Shown: one piece after another, positions 11,111 to 21,435 of the stretch
How positions within the stretch are numbered: the first letter of the stretch is position 1
How the letters are laid out: each line of letters starts with the position of its first letter
Assembly: GCA_036897485.1 (NCBI GenBank)
Contig: JAYMTF010001436.1
Location: 1 to 23,396, forward strand
Direction of reading: 5' to 3'
Origin: Pelargonium nanum
Taxonomy: Eukaryota > Streptophyta > Magnoliopsida > Geraniales > Geraniaceae
DNA: 23,396 bases
The notes under the pieces: model-generated
What the model was told of the DNA's origin: nothing
Databases searched by the model: none
Seen by the model: the letters and a program-made list of their open reading frames with translations, nothing else
Translations under genes and position numbers: made by a program

Positions 11111-11625
11111 TTGAAGGTGAATTGTGATGGGGCAGTTTTTGAGGGAGAAGGTCGGGTGGGAGTTGGGTGGGTTATTCGAGATTGACGTGGTCGGTGTTGG
11201 GGAGGTGAGAGGAGGAGTTGGATGGGTTATTCGAGATTGACGTGGTCGGTGTTGGAGAGGAGAGAGGAGGAGTTGGGATGGGGTGTCAGAGGCAAGGGAG
11301 GTGGAGGCCTTAGCTATACGAGAAGCTCTTTCTTTGCTTCGTGATAGAGGTTGGTTGGACGTAGTTATTGAATCAGATTCATTATAAATTATTGATGCAA
11401 TCCAAATTAGAGGGGAGGAGTCCAGTGTTTGTGGTATGATTTTGGATGATATTTATGACTTGGTAGATTATTTTTGTCAGTGTTGTTTTTGCTTTTGTTA
11501 GGAGATCGGCTAATGGTGTGGCCCATTCTTTGGCTAGGTCGTCGAGGTCGATTTCGGGTTTGGATAGTTGGTTAGGACAATCGGGTCCAGTTTGTATTTG
11601 TGATATTTTACTTGCTGAATTTTAA
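11111..11625 (+). pseudogene. broken RNase H-like (RVT_3) domain of the LINE fragment
   Basis: The frame opens with KVNCDGAVF (11114 onward), the first acidic strand of plant LINE RNase H domains. It later gives EVEALAIREALSLL and VVIESDSL, which supply the second and third acidic positions, and ends in FVRRSANGVAHSLA before a stop at 11623-11625. These pieces lie in more than one frame and are separated by stops and a 55-bp tandem duplication, so it is not functional. Plant LINE pol proteins carry this domain at their C-terminus, which fits a 5'-truncated insertion. Confidence 0.75.
11158..11276 (+). repeat. 55-bp tandem duplication inside the LINE RNase H remnant
   Basis: GGGTTATTCGAGATTGACGT begins at 11169 and again at 11224; similarity extends to the surrounding GAGTTGG blocks. 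The offset of 55 bases is not a multiple of three and breaks the domain. Confidence 0.8.
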
Positions 11626-12127
11626 ATAAAATTGGAGATGGGTTTCAAAAAAAGTTATTGACATGCTCCAATTTGGTACCTTAACTATACATATGGTTTC
11701 AAATTAGTGCCTAATTTAGTTTTTGTTTCTATTTGGTACTCAAATAATTGACGATGTTTCAATTTGGTATCTAAACTATTTATTTTTGTTTCAAATTAGT
11801 CTCACATGTAGTTTGGCACCAAAAAAATTCATACCGTGAATAGAACGATTTGGTTTGGTTTGGTTTTATTTAAATATATATCACCGTTTAATTTTTTATA
11901 GCGGTTTGGTTCAGTTTTTTAACACCTTATAAAGTAGGGTCCAAATAGCAATTAGATAAAGAACATGGAACATATTTAAATTTAAGGAGAATTGCGAGTA
12001 GCTTCTGCAATTTTCACTATTTAGCTATAGCACTCGTCACTTGACAAATCAAACACCCAATTCCAGAAGGCGAAAGGGCCAGACCAGGCCTGTGATCGTC
12101 CGATCGATCAAATCAAATTTCCGAGCA

Positions 12128-14540
12128 ATGGCGGCGACCGGAGTTTCGCTCAAGTGTGGTGACTGTGGGGCGCTGCTGAAGTCGGTGGCCGAAGCTCAGG
12201 AGCACGCCGAGCTCACCGCTCACTCCAACTTCTCCGAATCCACCGAGGCAGTTCTCAACCTCGTCTGCAACTCCTGCGGCAAGCCTTGCCGATCCAAAAC
12301 CGTATCTATTCGATCTCTCACTAAAAATCGCCCAATTGTTGATTTTGTTCCAGTTCATCACCATCTTTGGTGTTTGGCTTCACATGATTTCAAGAATTTT
12401 GTATCGGTCATCTGATGCTGTGATTTCTCTGAATTGGGATTGATCTTGCTAGCAATTGGTTTTTGGTTGTTTCTGAGTTGGGGTTTGTGGATTTAGATTC
12501 AATTTTGAAGTCTTGTGGTGTCTGTAGGAGTTAGGCTGTGTGTTGTTGCAATATGTGCCCTGAATTTGCTCCAAGGCTGTAACTTTAACTCTAAGTGAAT
12601 AGAGTGCAAGCTGCTGCTTTGTTGTTGAGAAAATGTAGGATGAAGAAGAGTTCAATCATGCTCACTTAATTCATTTCTATAGTAGCTTAAGAAGTTACTA
12701 CAAGTCACCCAATTATTGATTTTGTTCCAGTTCATCACCATCTTTGGCGTCTGGCTGCACACTATTTCAAGAATTTTGTATCTGTCATCTGATGCTTTCA
12801 TTTGTCTGTAACAACTGGTTTTTGGTTATTTCTGAGTTGGGGGTTTTGTGGATTTAGATTCAATTTTGAAGTCTTGTGCTGTCTGTAGGAGTTAGGTTGT
12901 GTGTGTTGCAATATGTTCCCCGAATTTGCTCCAAGGCTGTAACTTTTACTCTTAACAAAATAGAGTGCAAGCTGCTGCTTTGTTGTTGTTGAGAAAATGT
13001 AGGATGAAGAAGAGTTCAATCAATTCAATCATGCTCACTTAATTCATTTCTATAGTTGCTTAAAAGAAGTTACTAGACTTACAACACTGATTTTTTTTTT
13101 CTTCCCGCTGACCAAGTGTTGGAATGTGAAGAGAGTAAAAATCTAAAGTTAATGAAAAACTTTCGATTTGATTCAAATTAAGCAAAATTCTCCACTAGAT
13201 TGAGGTTGTTGCTATTTTATTAAAACCCAGTACGATATAGTTTTGCTGGGTTTTGAAACTGAGATAGCCAAAAGATAGTATTTTTTTTTTGCTAAACCTG
13301 GATAACAGCGTAATTGAATTTGAAATTTTGGCCTTTTTTTTTACTATGAAGGAAAGTGATTTGCATACCAAGAGAACTGGACATACTGAATTTGTGGATA
13401 AGACTTTGGAAGCAGCAAAACCAATAAGTTTGGAGGTACCAAAGGTGACTGCAGAGTTAGGAGAGCCTGTTGATGGAAGTAATAGCAGCCAGCCAGAAGG
13501 TATTGTTGCAGTTAATATGTTCTTTGTATTAAAATTGTCTTAGGAGGATTTTCATCATGCTTGTGTTTCAAATTTGTGTGTATGTGGATCATATTGCTTC
13601 TAGTTTCCTATATTGTCTTATTGATGCTACAAGATATTCTGATCTGCCTTTGGCCCTTTCCATTGTTATTTCCAGTTAGAGCATCTTTTTTTAAGTATGC
13701 ATTGCTTGTTATAGAATGTTACTCAAAGCACCAATGTCCGCAAAATTGTAAATAAAAAGTCATTTGATTTGGAACAAGAGCAGTGCATTCAGTTAAAGAT
13801 AAAGAAAACTTGTATTATAGTGAAGACTGTCTCATAAAAAGTTTTGATCTTGGATTTTTCAGATAATAATAGTGGCATACAAATTAATTTTTAACTGCTG
13901 GTTGGTGAATTTTTGTGTGCACTTCAGAATCTGAAAGGGTAGTTAGATTTCTTACCCGCCAAAAACAAAGTACTTTTTTTTTATTCGCATACCTTTTGTA
14001 TTCAAATTCTTTGGGAGAATCTTCTGAGGATCTAAATTATGGTGGCTGGGATTTCATATTATTGAAGAGCCAGCTTTGAGGTGATCCTTCCAGACCATAA
14101 TCCTTGGTAGAGAAAGATCCTTGAACTCTTGAAGAGTGTTTCATTGATTTCTTGTTTTCTCTTTAATGGAATAAGCAGAATAGTCAGTAAACAATCTATT
14201 ATTTATAAAGATTGGATATCCTAACCCATCTAGAAGGATCTAAATCACATGATAAAAGTTGGGGATTTTAGTGGTATTCTGTTCCTTTTGCTATCCTATG
14301 TGAAAGGTCTTATATCCTAATTTTTGGGGTTTTGAACGTCGTAGGCCTTAATTATTCTTCTTTATACAACATTGTGACATTATGGTACCCAAAATTAATA
14401 GTATATACTACACCTACACCTAAGGAGAGGGAATTTGAAAACCTGCATACAACATCATGACTCTCAGTCGTTGACGTTCATGTGTTATAAATAGTTATTG
14501 GTTGGTCATTTAGATACGTTCACTTTGTTGTCATCTGATA

Positions 14541-14579
<39 letters not shown>

Positions 14580-17500
14580 TGTGTCTGTCTGTAGAAATGG
14601 TTGTGCCAGAGGTTGACAAAAATCTGCTTCAGGAACTTGAAGGAATGGGTTTCCCAGTAGCACGAGCAACTCGAGCCCTTCATTATTCAGGTTAGGTCAT
14701 TGACAAATACTAACATATGACTTCTTTATTAGTTAATTTCTTGTAATATTTTGTCACTAGTTGAGGATGAATCTTTTGTTACATTTCTTGGTTCTAGTAG
14801 TTTCTTTTTGCTTAGCCCCCTCCACCAGCTCCTTATGACATTGGTTCAGGGTATTGGTACTGCTTGATTGTAATTCTAACACTGGAGTTTCATAGTTCAG
14901 TTGGTTCAGTTAACTTACTCGGTAAACAAGGAATTCAATGTTGACAATAAGTGGGAATTTGTGTTGTTAGATTCCGTTGCAATTATATGAATACAAAATA
15001 CAGTATACGACACAATGTGGTCACGTGGATACATAATTTTCATGAAAACTAGAATACGTCAATATGACATGTTGCGATACATTATATAAAAATAATAAAT
15101 AAGTATATATACTTTATATAAAACTCATCTATAATAAAAACTACTTAGATAAATATGAGCATAGATGTAAAATTAATGAAGTACCCAAATAATATAACTA
15201 ATATAATGCACACAAAAAAAAAACTAAAAAATAAACACTATATAATAAAGAACTAATTTAAATTGATTAATAGTAGTTATATAGTGTTAATGAACTAACC
15301 AAAGGCATAATTATTATAATATCAAGTAATCAACTAGGGTTCTATTCTACACAAATATAACAACCTAACTATGAACTTTCAGTCGACTGTATTTGGCGTA
15401 GATATGTAACCAACTACGTATCCAGCAATGTAGCCAATTCTTTTCCCTTTTAAGGTCCATACGCCAAATAGTGTATGGGATACGTAGTTTAGTCGTATTC
15501 AAGCGTATTCATCTCCTATACGTATCCGGTATGGATACCTTTCACAAATTGACGTATTCGTGCAACATAGCTGCTAGATGATGTGCGCCAGACTGTAAAC
15601 AGATATTTGTTGAGTTTGATGTAGGATATGATATAAATTAGAAGACAATAGTTAGCTCATAGCTACAACAAGGACTAGAAAACAATTACAGATTAACAGT
15701 TTACTGGGGTGTAAGTGAGCCAATCTGCTCATTTGAGTTTTTGGTGTGTTTGTGTACTGTAAAAACCCGTATTCACTGGTTGCTGGGTTTGATGGCTTGT
15801 AAATCATATGCACATTATTTGAATCTTCATGTATATGATTTGTAGATTGTTGCGGTCTTTGTTGTTATCTAAATTTTGGTTTTTCTTTCCTTCAGGTAAC
15901 ACTAGCCTTGAGGCTGCTGTTAACTGGTTAGTCGAGCATGAGAATGACATGGATATTGATGAGATGCCATTGGTATGACATTTATGTTTAGATGTTATTT
16001 CTTCTTTAAAGATACTACTGTTTCTCATCTTTTATTCATTTTCTTTAGCTTTTACTATCCCATTTCTCTCTATGTACATACATCATATTCATTATGAGTA
16101 GAATAATTCCAGCAAATATATATTGAAATGACGCCCTTGTTTTGCTATCTTTGCTTAAATGCACTTTAGTTTTCCATTTCTTCCTTCTAACTTCCATCCA
16201 TCCTTTTTGTCCCACTTTCACTATTTTCATTACCTACATGTGATTCTCACGGTGAATTAATTAGGGATTTTAGGTGACATGAGAGAACAATATGACACTA
16301 TGATATACTTGTGAATGTAAACAAGTCGACGACTTAGTAATCACTGGATATGATCTCAACGGTATCCAACGTCTAAAGGATCACTTTATACAAACATTAT
16401 CAAACCAAAGATATGGGAAAACTCAAATACTTCTAAGACATTGAAGTTGCAAAGTTAAAAGATGAGGTTTCAATATCCCAACAGAAATATGCCTTCAATA
16501 TTCTCGAGGAAGCTGGCCTATTAGACTGCAGACCAATTAATACTCCAATGGATCCCAATATTAAACTCCTACCAGGACAAGGGAAGCCTCTAGCAGATTT
16601 GGGAAAATATCGGACATTGTTAGGAAGGCTTAACTATCCCACACTAACTCTACCATATAATCTTGTTTGCTGTTAGTGAGCCAGTTCTCGAACTCTCCTT
16701 GTGACTCTCATTGGAAAGCTACACTGGGAATCTTTAAGTATATCAAAAGTGCACCTGGAATATATATGTAACAAGCTTGGAGCATATGACATCTACGCTT
16801 CAAGCTTGAGGTGGAGTGTTATAATTGTATGAATATTAGAATGGTAGAAAATAGGAAATACTTTGAACAATGGGAAACTCTTAGTTTTAGGGATCCTAAT
16901 TGGTATTCTTGTACAGTATCAATTGGGTATTTCTATTGTTAATAATACATCAAAAATCACTCAAACATTCACATATTCTAACTTATTTTAAGAATATTAC
17001 TGGCAATTCATGTGTAACTAACTTTCTAAAAAAGAAAGAAGACACTTATTTTGGAACAATTTTTTTCGAGAAAGAAGACATCCACTTTGTGACGTAGGAA
17101 GTATTTGTTTCTTCTTTGTGATTCATCTTTGTTATATTCTGTTGTATTTTGTGATTAGCACATCAAGGAAAAAGCATGCTGTATTTTTACCCCTTGGTAC
17201 AAAATGCTCATAATTCTCATTTTGTTCAGTCTCTTTACTTATTTTGAAAGATAGTGTCCTGGTACCCAAGTCCTGACCTCCTACCTTCTCTGTGGTGGTT
17301 TCTAATACAAAAAAATTCTTCATGATTCAACTGTCTTCCCTACTCAGGTACCTGCCAACACCAAAGCTGAGGCTTCTAAACCTTCTCTCACGCCAGAAGA
17401 AGTTAGGATCAAAGCCCAAGAACTCAGGTATTGCTTATTTTGTGCATTTCAAGGGTCATTGGAGGCATCATGTTATGCCATTACTGTTTTGTCATCTTTG

Positions 17501-20500
17501 CAATGGAAGCTTTTGCAGGTGCTGCGTTCTGCTGGTCAAGATCAACTATTGCCATTATTTCTTTGACGCAGTTGGTTTTTAGTTTTTATTTTTTTATTTA
17601 GAGTTTTTCATTTATTGGTTGCAGCTGATCAGCTTACTGACCTTTTAATAATGCGTAATTTTGACTTTGCAAAGTATTGTTGTCTAACTAACCTCTTAGA
17701 AACTCAAACTAGTTCTCTGAAAGATGATTTATTGCGAAAAATATGGCAGTTTTATATTTTTGTCTTGTGTGGAGTTAGAATGACGGTTTTCCTGTCCACC
17801 GTCCAGGGTATTTCCCATTCTCTAGTCATCATGAGGTTTCAACCTTTGGAAACAATTAATGATCGTATGCCACTTCATTTCGTAAATGACAAAAATCTTA
17901 TTGCTCTACTAATCCAAATGCTGACTACTCTTTTTCTAAGTCCACCTCTCTCTCTCTCTCTCAGAGTTTTTATATTAACTTTTTTATTTGGACTGTTGTG
18001 CATTCAGTGGCCTTATTATTCCTGCCCTATGCCAATGATATTGAAGAATGTGCATGATCTTGTTTATTTGGTATTTTACTCCATTGGTTAATTTGCCCAT
18101 TTTATTATTCTTACTGTATGTTAAACTTGACGTGCATGCAAAGCTTGAGCTCTTTGTGCATATTCTTCCTTTTGGCAATTTGCTCATAATTACCATATTT
18201 TCAAATGTTTCTTAATATCATTCTGCTCTTTCTGATACTAATTGTTCTTTTATACAAGGGAGCGAGCTCGCAAGAAGAAAGAGGAAGAAGAGAGGAGAAT
18301 GGAAAGAGAGAGAGAAAAGGTGCTGTAAAATGTTCTCAGTTACTGCTTTGTCCAATTATATGACTTATATTTGTGAAACATTCATTCCATGGTTTTTGTT
18401 TACATCCTCCTTGAGTAGAGTTGTTGCTCATAGAAAGGCAACCAAAAGGCTGGAGTTGATCATCTAGCTTGGCAAATATATGAAATTCCTAGCTTCCACT
18501 TATTCTTATTGTTTCTTGGTGAAGTGACTGAGTTGGTAATATCCTTAAAGTTGCTTTAGTTCCATCATACAATTGTGTGCTCGTGTATCTTTTCTCATAA
18601 TGGGGTAAAATCATTTGGAAGATGGTTATACAACCATGATCTCTTATACTTTATGTTAAAGAAATGTAAAATTATGAGTTTTGAAATAGGCTTAGGTAAA
18701 ATTAGAATTTTGAGATGGATGACATGGGCTTGATTATATATAGATCAAATTAAATAACAATGGATACCACCATACCTTCCTTCCAACAGTTGACTTTCCT
18801 TAATTTAGATACTAGATTCTGAAGTTCTTATACTCGACTGATCCAAATAATGTTATATATGGAAATAGCTCTGTTTGCTTGTGTAGTGTTTGACTTAGAA
18901 TTTTGCTTCTCTTTTCACTTCGTTATGTTTTGTGCTTACATTGCTGTTCAATTTATTAAAAGGCTTAGCAAATTCTCTTCCTACATCTTGGGAACTTAGT
19001 TTATTAAATTTGTGTTTATTACTTTTTCAGGAGAGGATTCGAGTGGGCAAGGAACTCCTAGAAGCCAAGCGAATGGAAGAAGAAAATGAAAGAAAACGGT
19101 TAGACCTGATCTAATATATGTGTTCTTTTGTCCTTTCTGTATATGCATTTTCAGCTTTAGGTGCTCTTTCTCCGCAGTTTATTTTCCATTTGGATGATAG
19201 ATGAGTTTCCTCTTGCAGTTTGATGGCTTTGAGGAAAGCAGAGAAAGAGGAGGAGAGAAAAGCTAGAGAGAAAATTCGCCAGAAATTGGAAGAAGACAAG
19301 GTTTCAATAAATCTATAAATATTTTGTAAACCTAGGAATGTCTTGTGTATTTTTCTATCTACTCTAGTATTTGTTGCAGGATTTCAACGAAGACTATGTG
19401 CTATGTTAATTTTACATGCTTTAATCATCAACTAAAGCATTCCTCTAGGGGGCAAACAACATAAGAAATAGAAACGTGTTTCAGTGGTTGTGCTAGTTTG
19501 CTAGTTGTGAACTGCTTAATATGTGGGATTGTCTTGGCTGATTACATGTAGTATTTTAACTCCAATTCCAATATATAATGTGTGATGCTTTCGCATTGTA
19601 TAACATAATTTCTTGATTTATTTTTATGGATGTGATGACTGTACTAGGGATGGCTAATCAGTTTAAAATCTTGTGAATTTTGCTGCGTGTCAATACTTTT
19701 TCAATTCTCCGTACTGTTTTGGCTCTGACCTCAAATGAACTTATTGTTACTTATATAAATCAGTTAAGAAAAGATGTAAGAGAATTAAAAGAACTGAAAG
19801 GATGGTATGGGACAGGAAAAATAAGAGCTGACTGGACATATTACTGTATAATAAAGTATGATTTATGTTCAGGACTCATTCTTTGCCCTTTTCAGTTAGG
19901 TCCTTCAAGTACTTTTAGTTGGATTAATTTGTTTGTTCTTGTTGAATGCAGGCAGAGAGAAGGCGGAAGCTTGGGTTGCCACCAGAGGACCCTGAAGCTG
20001 CAAAACCTTCAGCACCTGTTGTGCAGCAGGAGAAGAAGGTGTTATGTTGTCTTTTTAGTTTCATGAAGTTGTATCTTGATTCCTGATTGACATGTGTTGT
20101 AAGTATCTCCTTTTTTGAAACTGCAGAGCTCATTACCCATCAGGCCCGCCACTAAGACTGAGCAAATGAGGGAGTGTCTACGATCTCTTAAACAAAATCA
20201 CAAGGTGAGTACCGACTGAAATTCATTGTGACTTGGTCAGTTTTCCAAACCAGTTTCTTCCACAAGGCTTGGGTTTCTGCTATCACCCCATTATTAATTA
20301 TGATTGTCTACTTCCAAAATATTTTCACGTCTTCTAATGTTTGTTAGAGACTCCGTAATGAAATTTCTAGTGCTACTTAACTTGGATGGTAAATTGTCTT
20401 ACGTTGCTGGCCCAATGGAGAAGGCAACGTCTGGGGTGTAGTGATCCCAATGTTGAAATGATACAATATATTCCATATTCTGGTGAGAAATACTGTAGTT

Positions 20501-21435
20501 AGTATAAGTTGTTATTCTTGGGGATTGGCTGAGGATGCATATCAGCATATGCCAGAGTTGAGATATGTCTTTTAGATACAAATCTCACCTGTAGAACAAG
20601 TAAGAAAAAAGACGCGGCTTAGATTCTAATCTTGACCTACCCGAAAACAGTGTGTGGATGGATACAATAGCAAAAGGAAATTGCATGGGTATTTCCCACT
20701 ACTGTTAACATATAGATATATTTTATATATTCGTAATAACTCTTAACAAAAGTGTTAGAAGTGTGATACCAAAACTATATTTAACTGGGAAATGGTTGTC
20801 GTAGTAATTGAAATGTCACATGTACCAAGAACATAAGATATATTCTATATTAGTGAAATATAGAAAATGTCTATATTAAAACTGTCTAATGATGAGTGAA
20901 TTTATATGTTAAAAACAGTAAATCTGATCTGACTTATGTTTTTGTCTATTGTCACTGACTGCTACCAGGATGATGATGCCAAAGTTAAAAGAGCATTCCA
21001 GACTCTGCTGACTTTTGTCGGGAATGTTGCCAAGAATCCTAATGAGGAGAAATTCAGAAAAATTAGACTCAGCAATCCATCTATTCAGGTCAGGAGCTTT
21101 TTATTATATACGGAGTAGTGTATTGTTGGTCTAGCTAGGTACTATTATTACGCATATTTGTCCGATTCATACTATCTGCTCAGACCTCCCTCAAGAATTA
21201 TGCAAACGGTCTTCTCCAAGTTCTTGTGGCCCACTGATTGAATGTGATGTGTTAACAGGAAAGAGTTGGTTCACTGAAAGGAGGCATAGAGTTTCTGGAG
21301 CTGTGTGGGTTTGAGAAAATAGAAGGGGGAGAGTTCTTGTTTCTGCCAAGGGACAAGGTGGACATGGCAGTGCTGAATTCAGCTGGTTCTGAGCTCGACT
21401 CCGCCATCAAAAATCCATTTTTTGGAGTCCTCTAG
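12128..21435 (+). CDS. C2H2 zinc finger / UBA / PUB domain protein, predicted ubiquitin-CDC48 adaptor
   Basis: Twelve exons: 12128-12301, 13352-13499, 14595-14690, 15896-15972, 17348-17427, 18259-18319, 19031-19098, 19219-19300, 19952-20038, 20127-20204, 20969-21088 and 21259-21435. They total 1248 bases (415 residues plus TAG), all GT-AG with matching phases. Residues 10-32 (C10, C13, H26, H32) and 47-69 (C47, C50, H63, H69) are two C-X2-C-X12-H-X5-H fingers. Residues about 115-155 form a UBA domain with the MGF loop (125-127) and a hydrophobic end (AAVNWLVEH). Residues 180-270 are highly charged ([15 protein letters not shown]), a predicted long helix. Residues about 300-395 match a PUB domain ([39 protein letters not shown]), a known binder of the p97/CDC48 tail. 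The protein resembles, from memory, Arabidopsis At1g04850 in order and length. An in-frame ATG at 12041 would add 29 basic, unconserved-looking residues; I prefer 12128. Confidence 0.9.
12319..13073 (+). repeat. tandem duplication of about 377 bp in intron 1 of the UBA/PUB gene
   Basis: Copy 1 runs from about 12319-12330 to 12703 and copy 2 from about 12706 to 13073. Matching blocks include GATTTTGTTCCAGTTCATCA, TTGTGGATTTAGATTCAATT, TTTGCTCCAAGGCTGTAACT and ATGTAGGATGAAGAAGAGTT. They differ by scattered substitutions and small indels (for example an extra GTT and a CAATT duplication in copy 2). Copy 1 begins only a few tens of bases after the exon 1 donor. Both copies carry a minus-strand frame of about 70 codons, which is a by-product of the repeat. 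Confidence 0.9.
13500..14594 (+). other. intron 2 of the UBA/PUB gene
   Basis: 1.1 kb of AT-rich intron between ...SSQPE and EMVVPEVD. Apart from the TC microsatellite at its 3' end I see no element or RNA gene. Confidence 0.6.
14546..14576 (+). repeat. (TC)n microsatellite in the polypyrimidine tract of the exon 3 acceptor
   Basis: About fifteen TC units end 18 bases before the acceptor TCTGTAG|AA of exon 3. It serves as the polypyrimidine tract and is likely length-polymorphic. Confidence 0.85.
15052..15559. repeat. 12-bp perfect inverted repeat bounding an AT-rich block in intron 3
   Basis: GAATACGTCAAT at 15052-15063 has its exact reverse complement ATTGACGTATTC at 15548-15559. The right part is rich in TACGTAT and GTATCC motifs (15410-15540), while the middle is very AT-rich. 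It may be a decayed transposable element, but the flanking sequences beyond the 12-mers do not pair well. Confidence 0.35.
16317..16816 (+). pseudogene. Ty1-copia reverse transcriptase relic in intron 4
   Basis: The plus strand retains VDDLVITG (from about 16327, containing the RT catalytic aspartates), then in a shifted frame MGKLKYF, an in-frame stop, and [20 protein letters not shown] and LGRLNYP, all in the order found in copia RT. Several stops and at least one frameshift show it is dead. It ends at a purine-rich CTTGAGGTGGAG (16805-16816), which fits a polypurine tract before an LTR. The 5' part of the element is absent. It is in the same orientation as the host gene. Confidence 0.8.
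16817..17095 (+). repeat. probable 3' LTR remnant of the intron 4 copia relic
   Basis: Starts TGTTATAATTG immediately after the polypurine-like tract, as a copia LTR should. The 3' limit is uncertain: no clear CA end with a matching target-site duplication was found, so the end given is approximate. Part of this region (16978-17040) recurs inverted downstream of the gene. Confidence 0.5.
16978..17040 (+). repeat. dispersed repeat, copy A (partner at 21741-21806, minus)
   Basis: CTAACTTATTTTAAGAATAT and the following TACTG...CTAACTTTCT match the minus strand of 21806-21741 (CTAACTTATTATAAGAATGT...) at about three-quarters identity over some 50 bases. Copy A lies in the presumed copia LTR of intron 4. 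Confidence 0.55.
17428..20968 (+). other. introns 5 to 10 of the UBA/PUB gene (with exons 6-10 between them)
   Basis: Introns 5 (17428-18258), 6 (18320-19030), 8 (19301-19951) and 10 (20205-20968) each exceed 600 bases; 7 and 9 are about 120 and 90. They are T-rich plant introns. A 158-codon frame at 17615-18091 lies wholly in intron 5 and has no coding character. No recognisable transposon was found. Confidence 0.6.

Larger units (their letters stand above)
10850..11653 (+). mobile_element. 5'-truncated LINE (non-LTR) fragment with target-site duplication
   Basis: About 800 bases with an RNase H-like coding remnant followed by a short 3' tail ending in TTTCAAAAAAA, the usual 3' end of plant LINEs. 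Diverged copies of the target site flank it: GTTAATGACATAGC at 10836-10849 and GTTATTGACATGC at 11654-11666. The element interrupts a unit of the 92-bp tandem repeat; removing it with one target-site copy restores the repeat period. It is oriented plus, toward the UBA/PUB gene. The 5' part (10850-11110) is G-rich and unrecognised. Confidence 0.75.
10792..11820 (+). repeat. 92-bp tandem repeat, three copies, interrupted by an insertion
   Basis: Units begin CAAATT(A/G)GT. Copy 2 is 11700-11791 (92 bases). Copy 3 starts at 11792 and fades within about 30 bases. Copy 1 starts at 10792, is interrupted after 10849 and resumes at 11667-11699, for 91 bases in total. Shared blocks include CTATTTGGTA, TTnATGAC/TTGACGAT and CAATTTGGTA followed by CTnAACTAT. 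Confidence 0.75.
10309..12127. promoter_or_regulatory. shared upstream region of the two divergent genes
   Basis: 1.8 kb separates the VPS38 ATG (10308, minus) from the UBA/PUB ATG (12128, plus), so both promoters must lie here. About 0.8 kb of it (10850-11653) is a LINE insertion. On the plus side, AT-rich ATATTTAAATTTAAGG at 11972-11987 is a possible core-promoter element about 140 bases before the ATG. Bases 11845-11935 hold GGTTTGGTTTGGTTTT and AGCGGTTTGGTTCAG, a common plant repeat type. On the minus side, 10309-10590 is unique-looking and is the likely VPS38 leader and proximal promoter. Confidence 0.4.

Noticed and set aside
12041..12127. Upstream in-frame ATG that would add 29 residues to the UBA/PUB protein
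   Set aside because: The extension is basic and low-quality, and the family as I recall it starts with a short MAA-type leader before the first zinc finger, matching the ATG at 12128. An alternative longer isoform cannot be excluded.
12449..13019. Two similar minus-strand frames (12449-12655 and 12798-13019) that look like a duplicated small gene
   Set aside because: They are explained by the tandem duplication of intron 1 sequence; neither has a plausible promoter or conserved protein features, and copy 2 has frame-altering indels relative to copy 1.
17615..18091. 158-codon plus-strand open frame, the longest in the window
   Set aside because: It lies entirely inside intron 5 of a gene model whose exons join in phase on both sides. 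Its translation is hydrophobic and T-rich with no recognisable domain.
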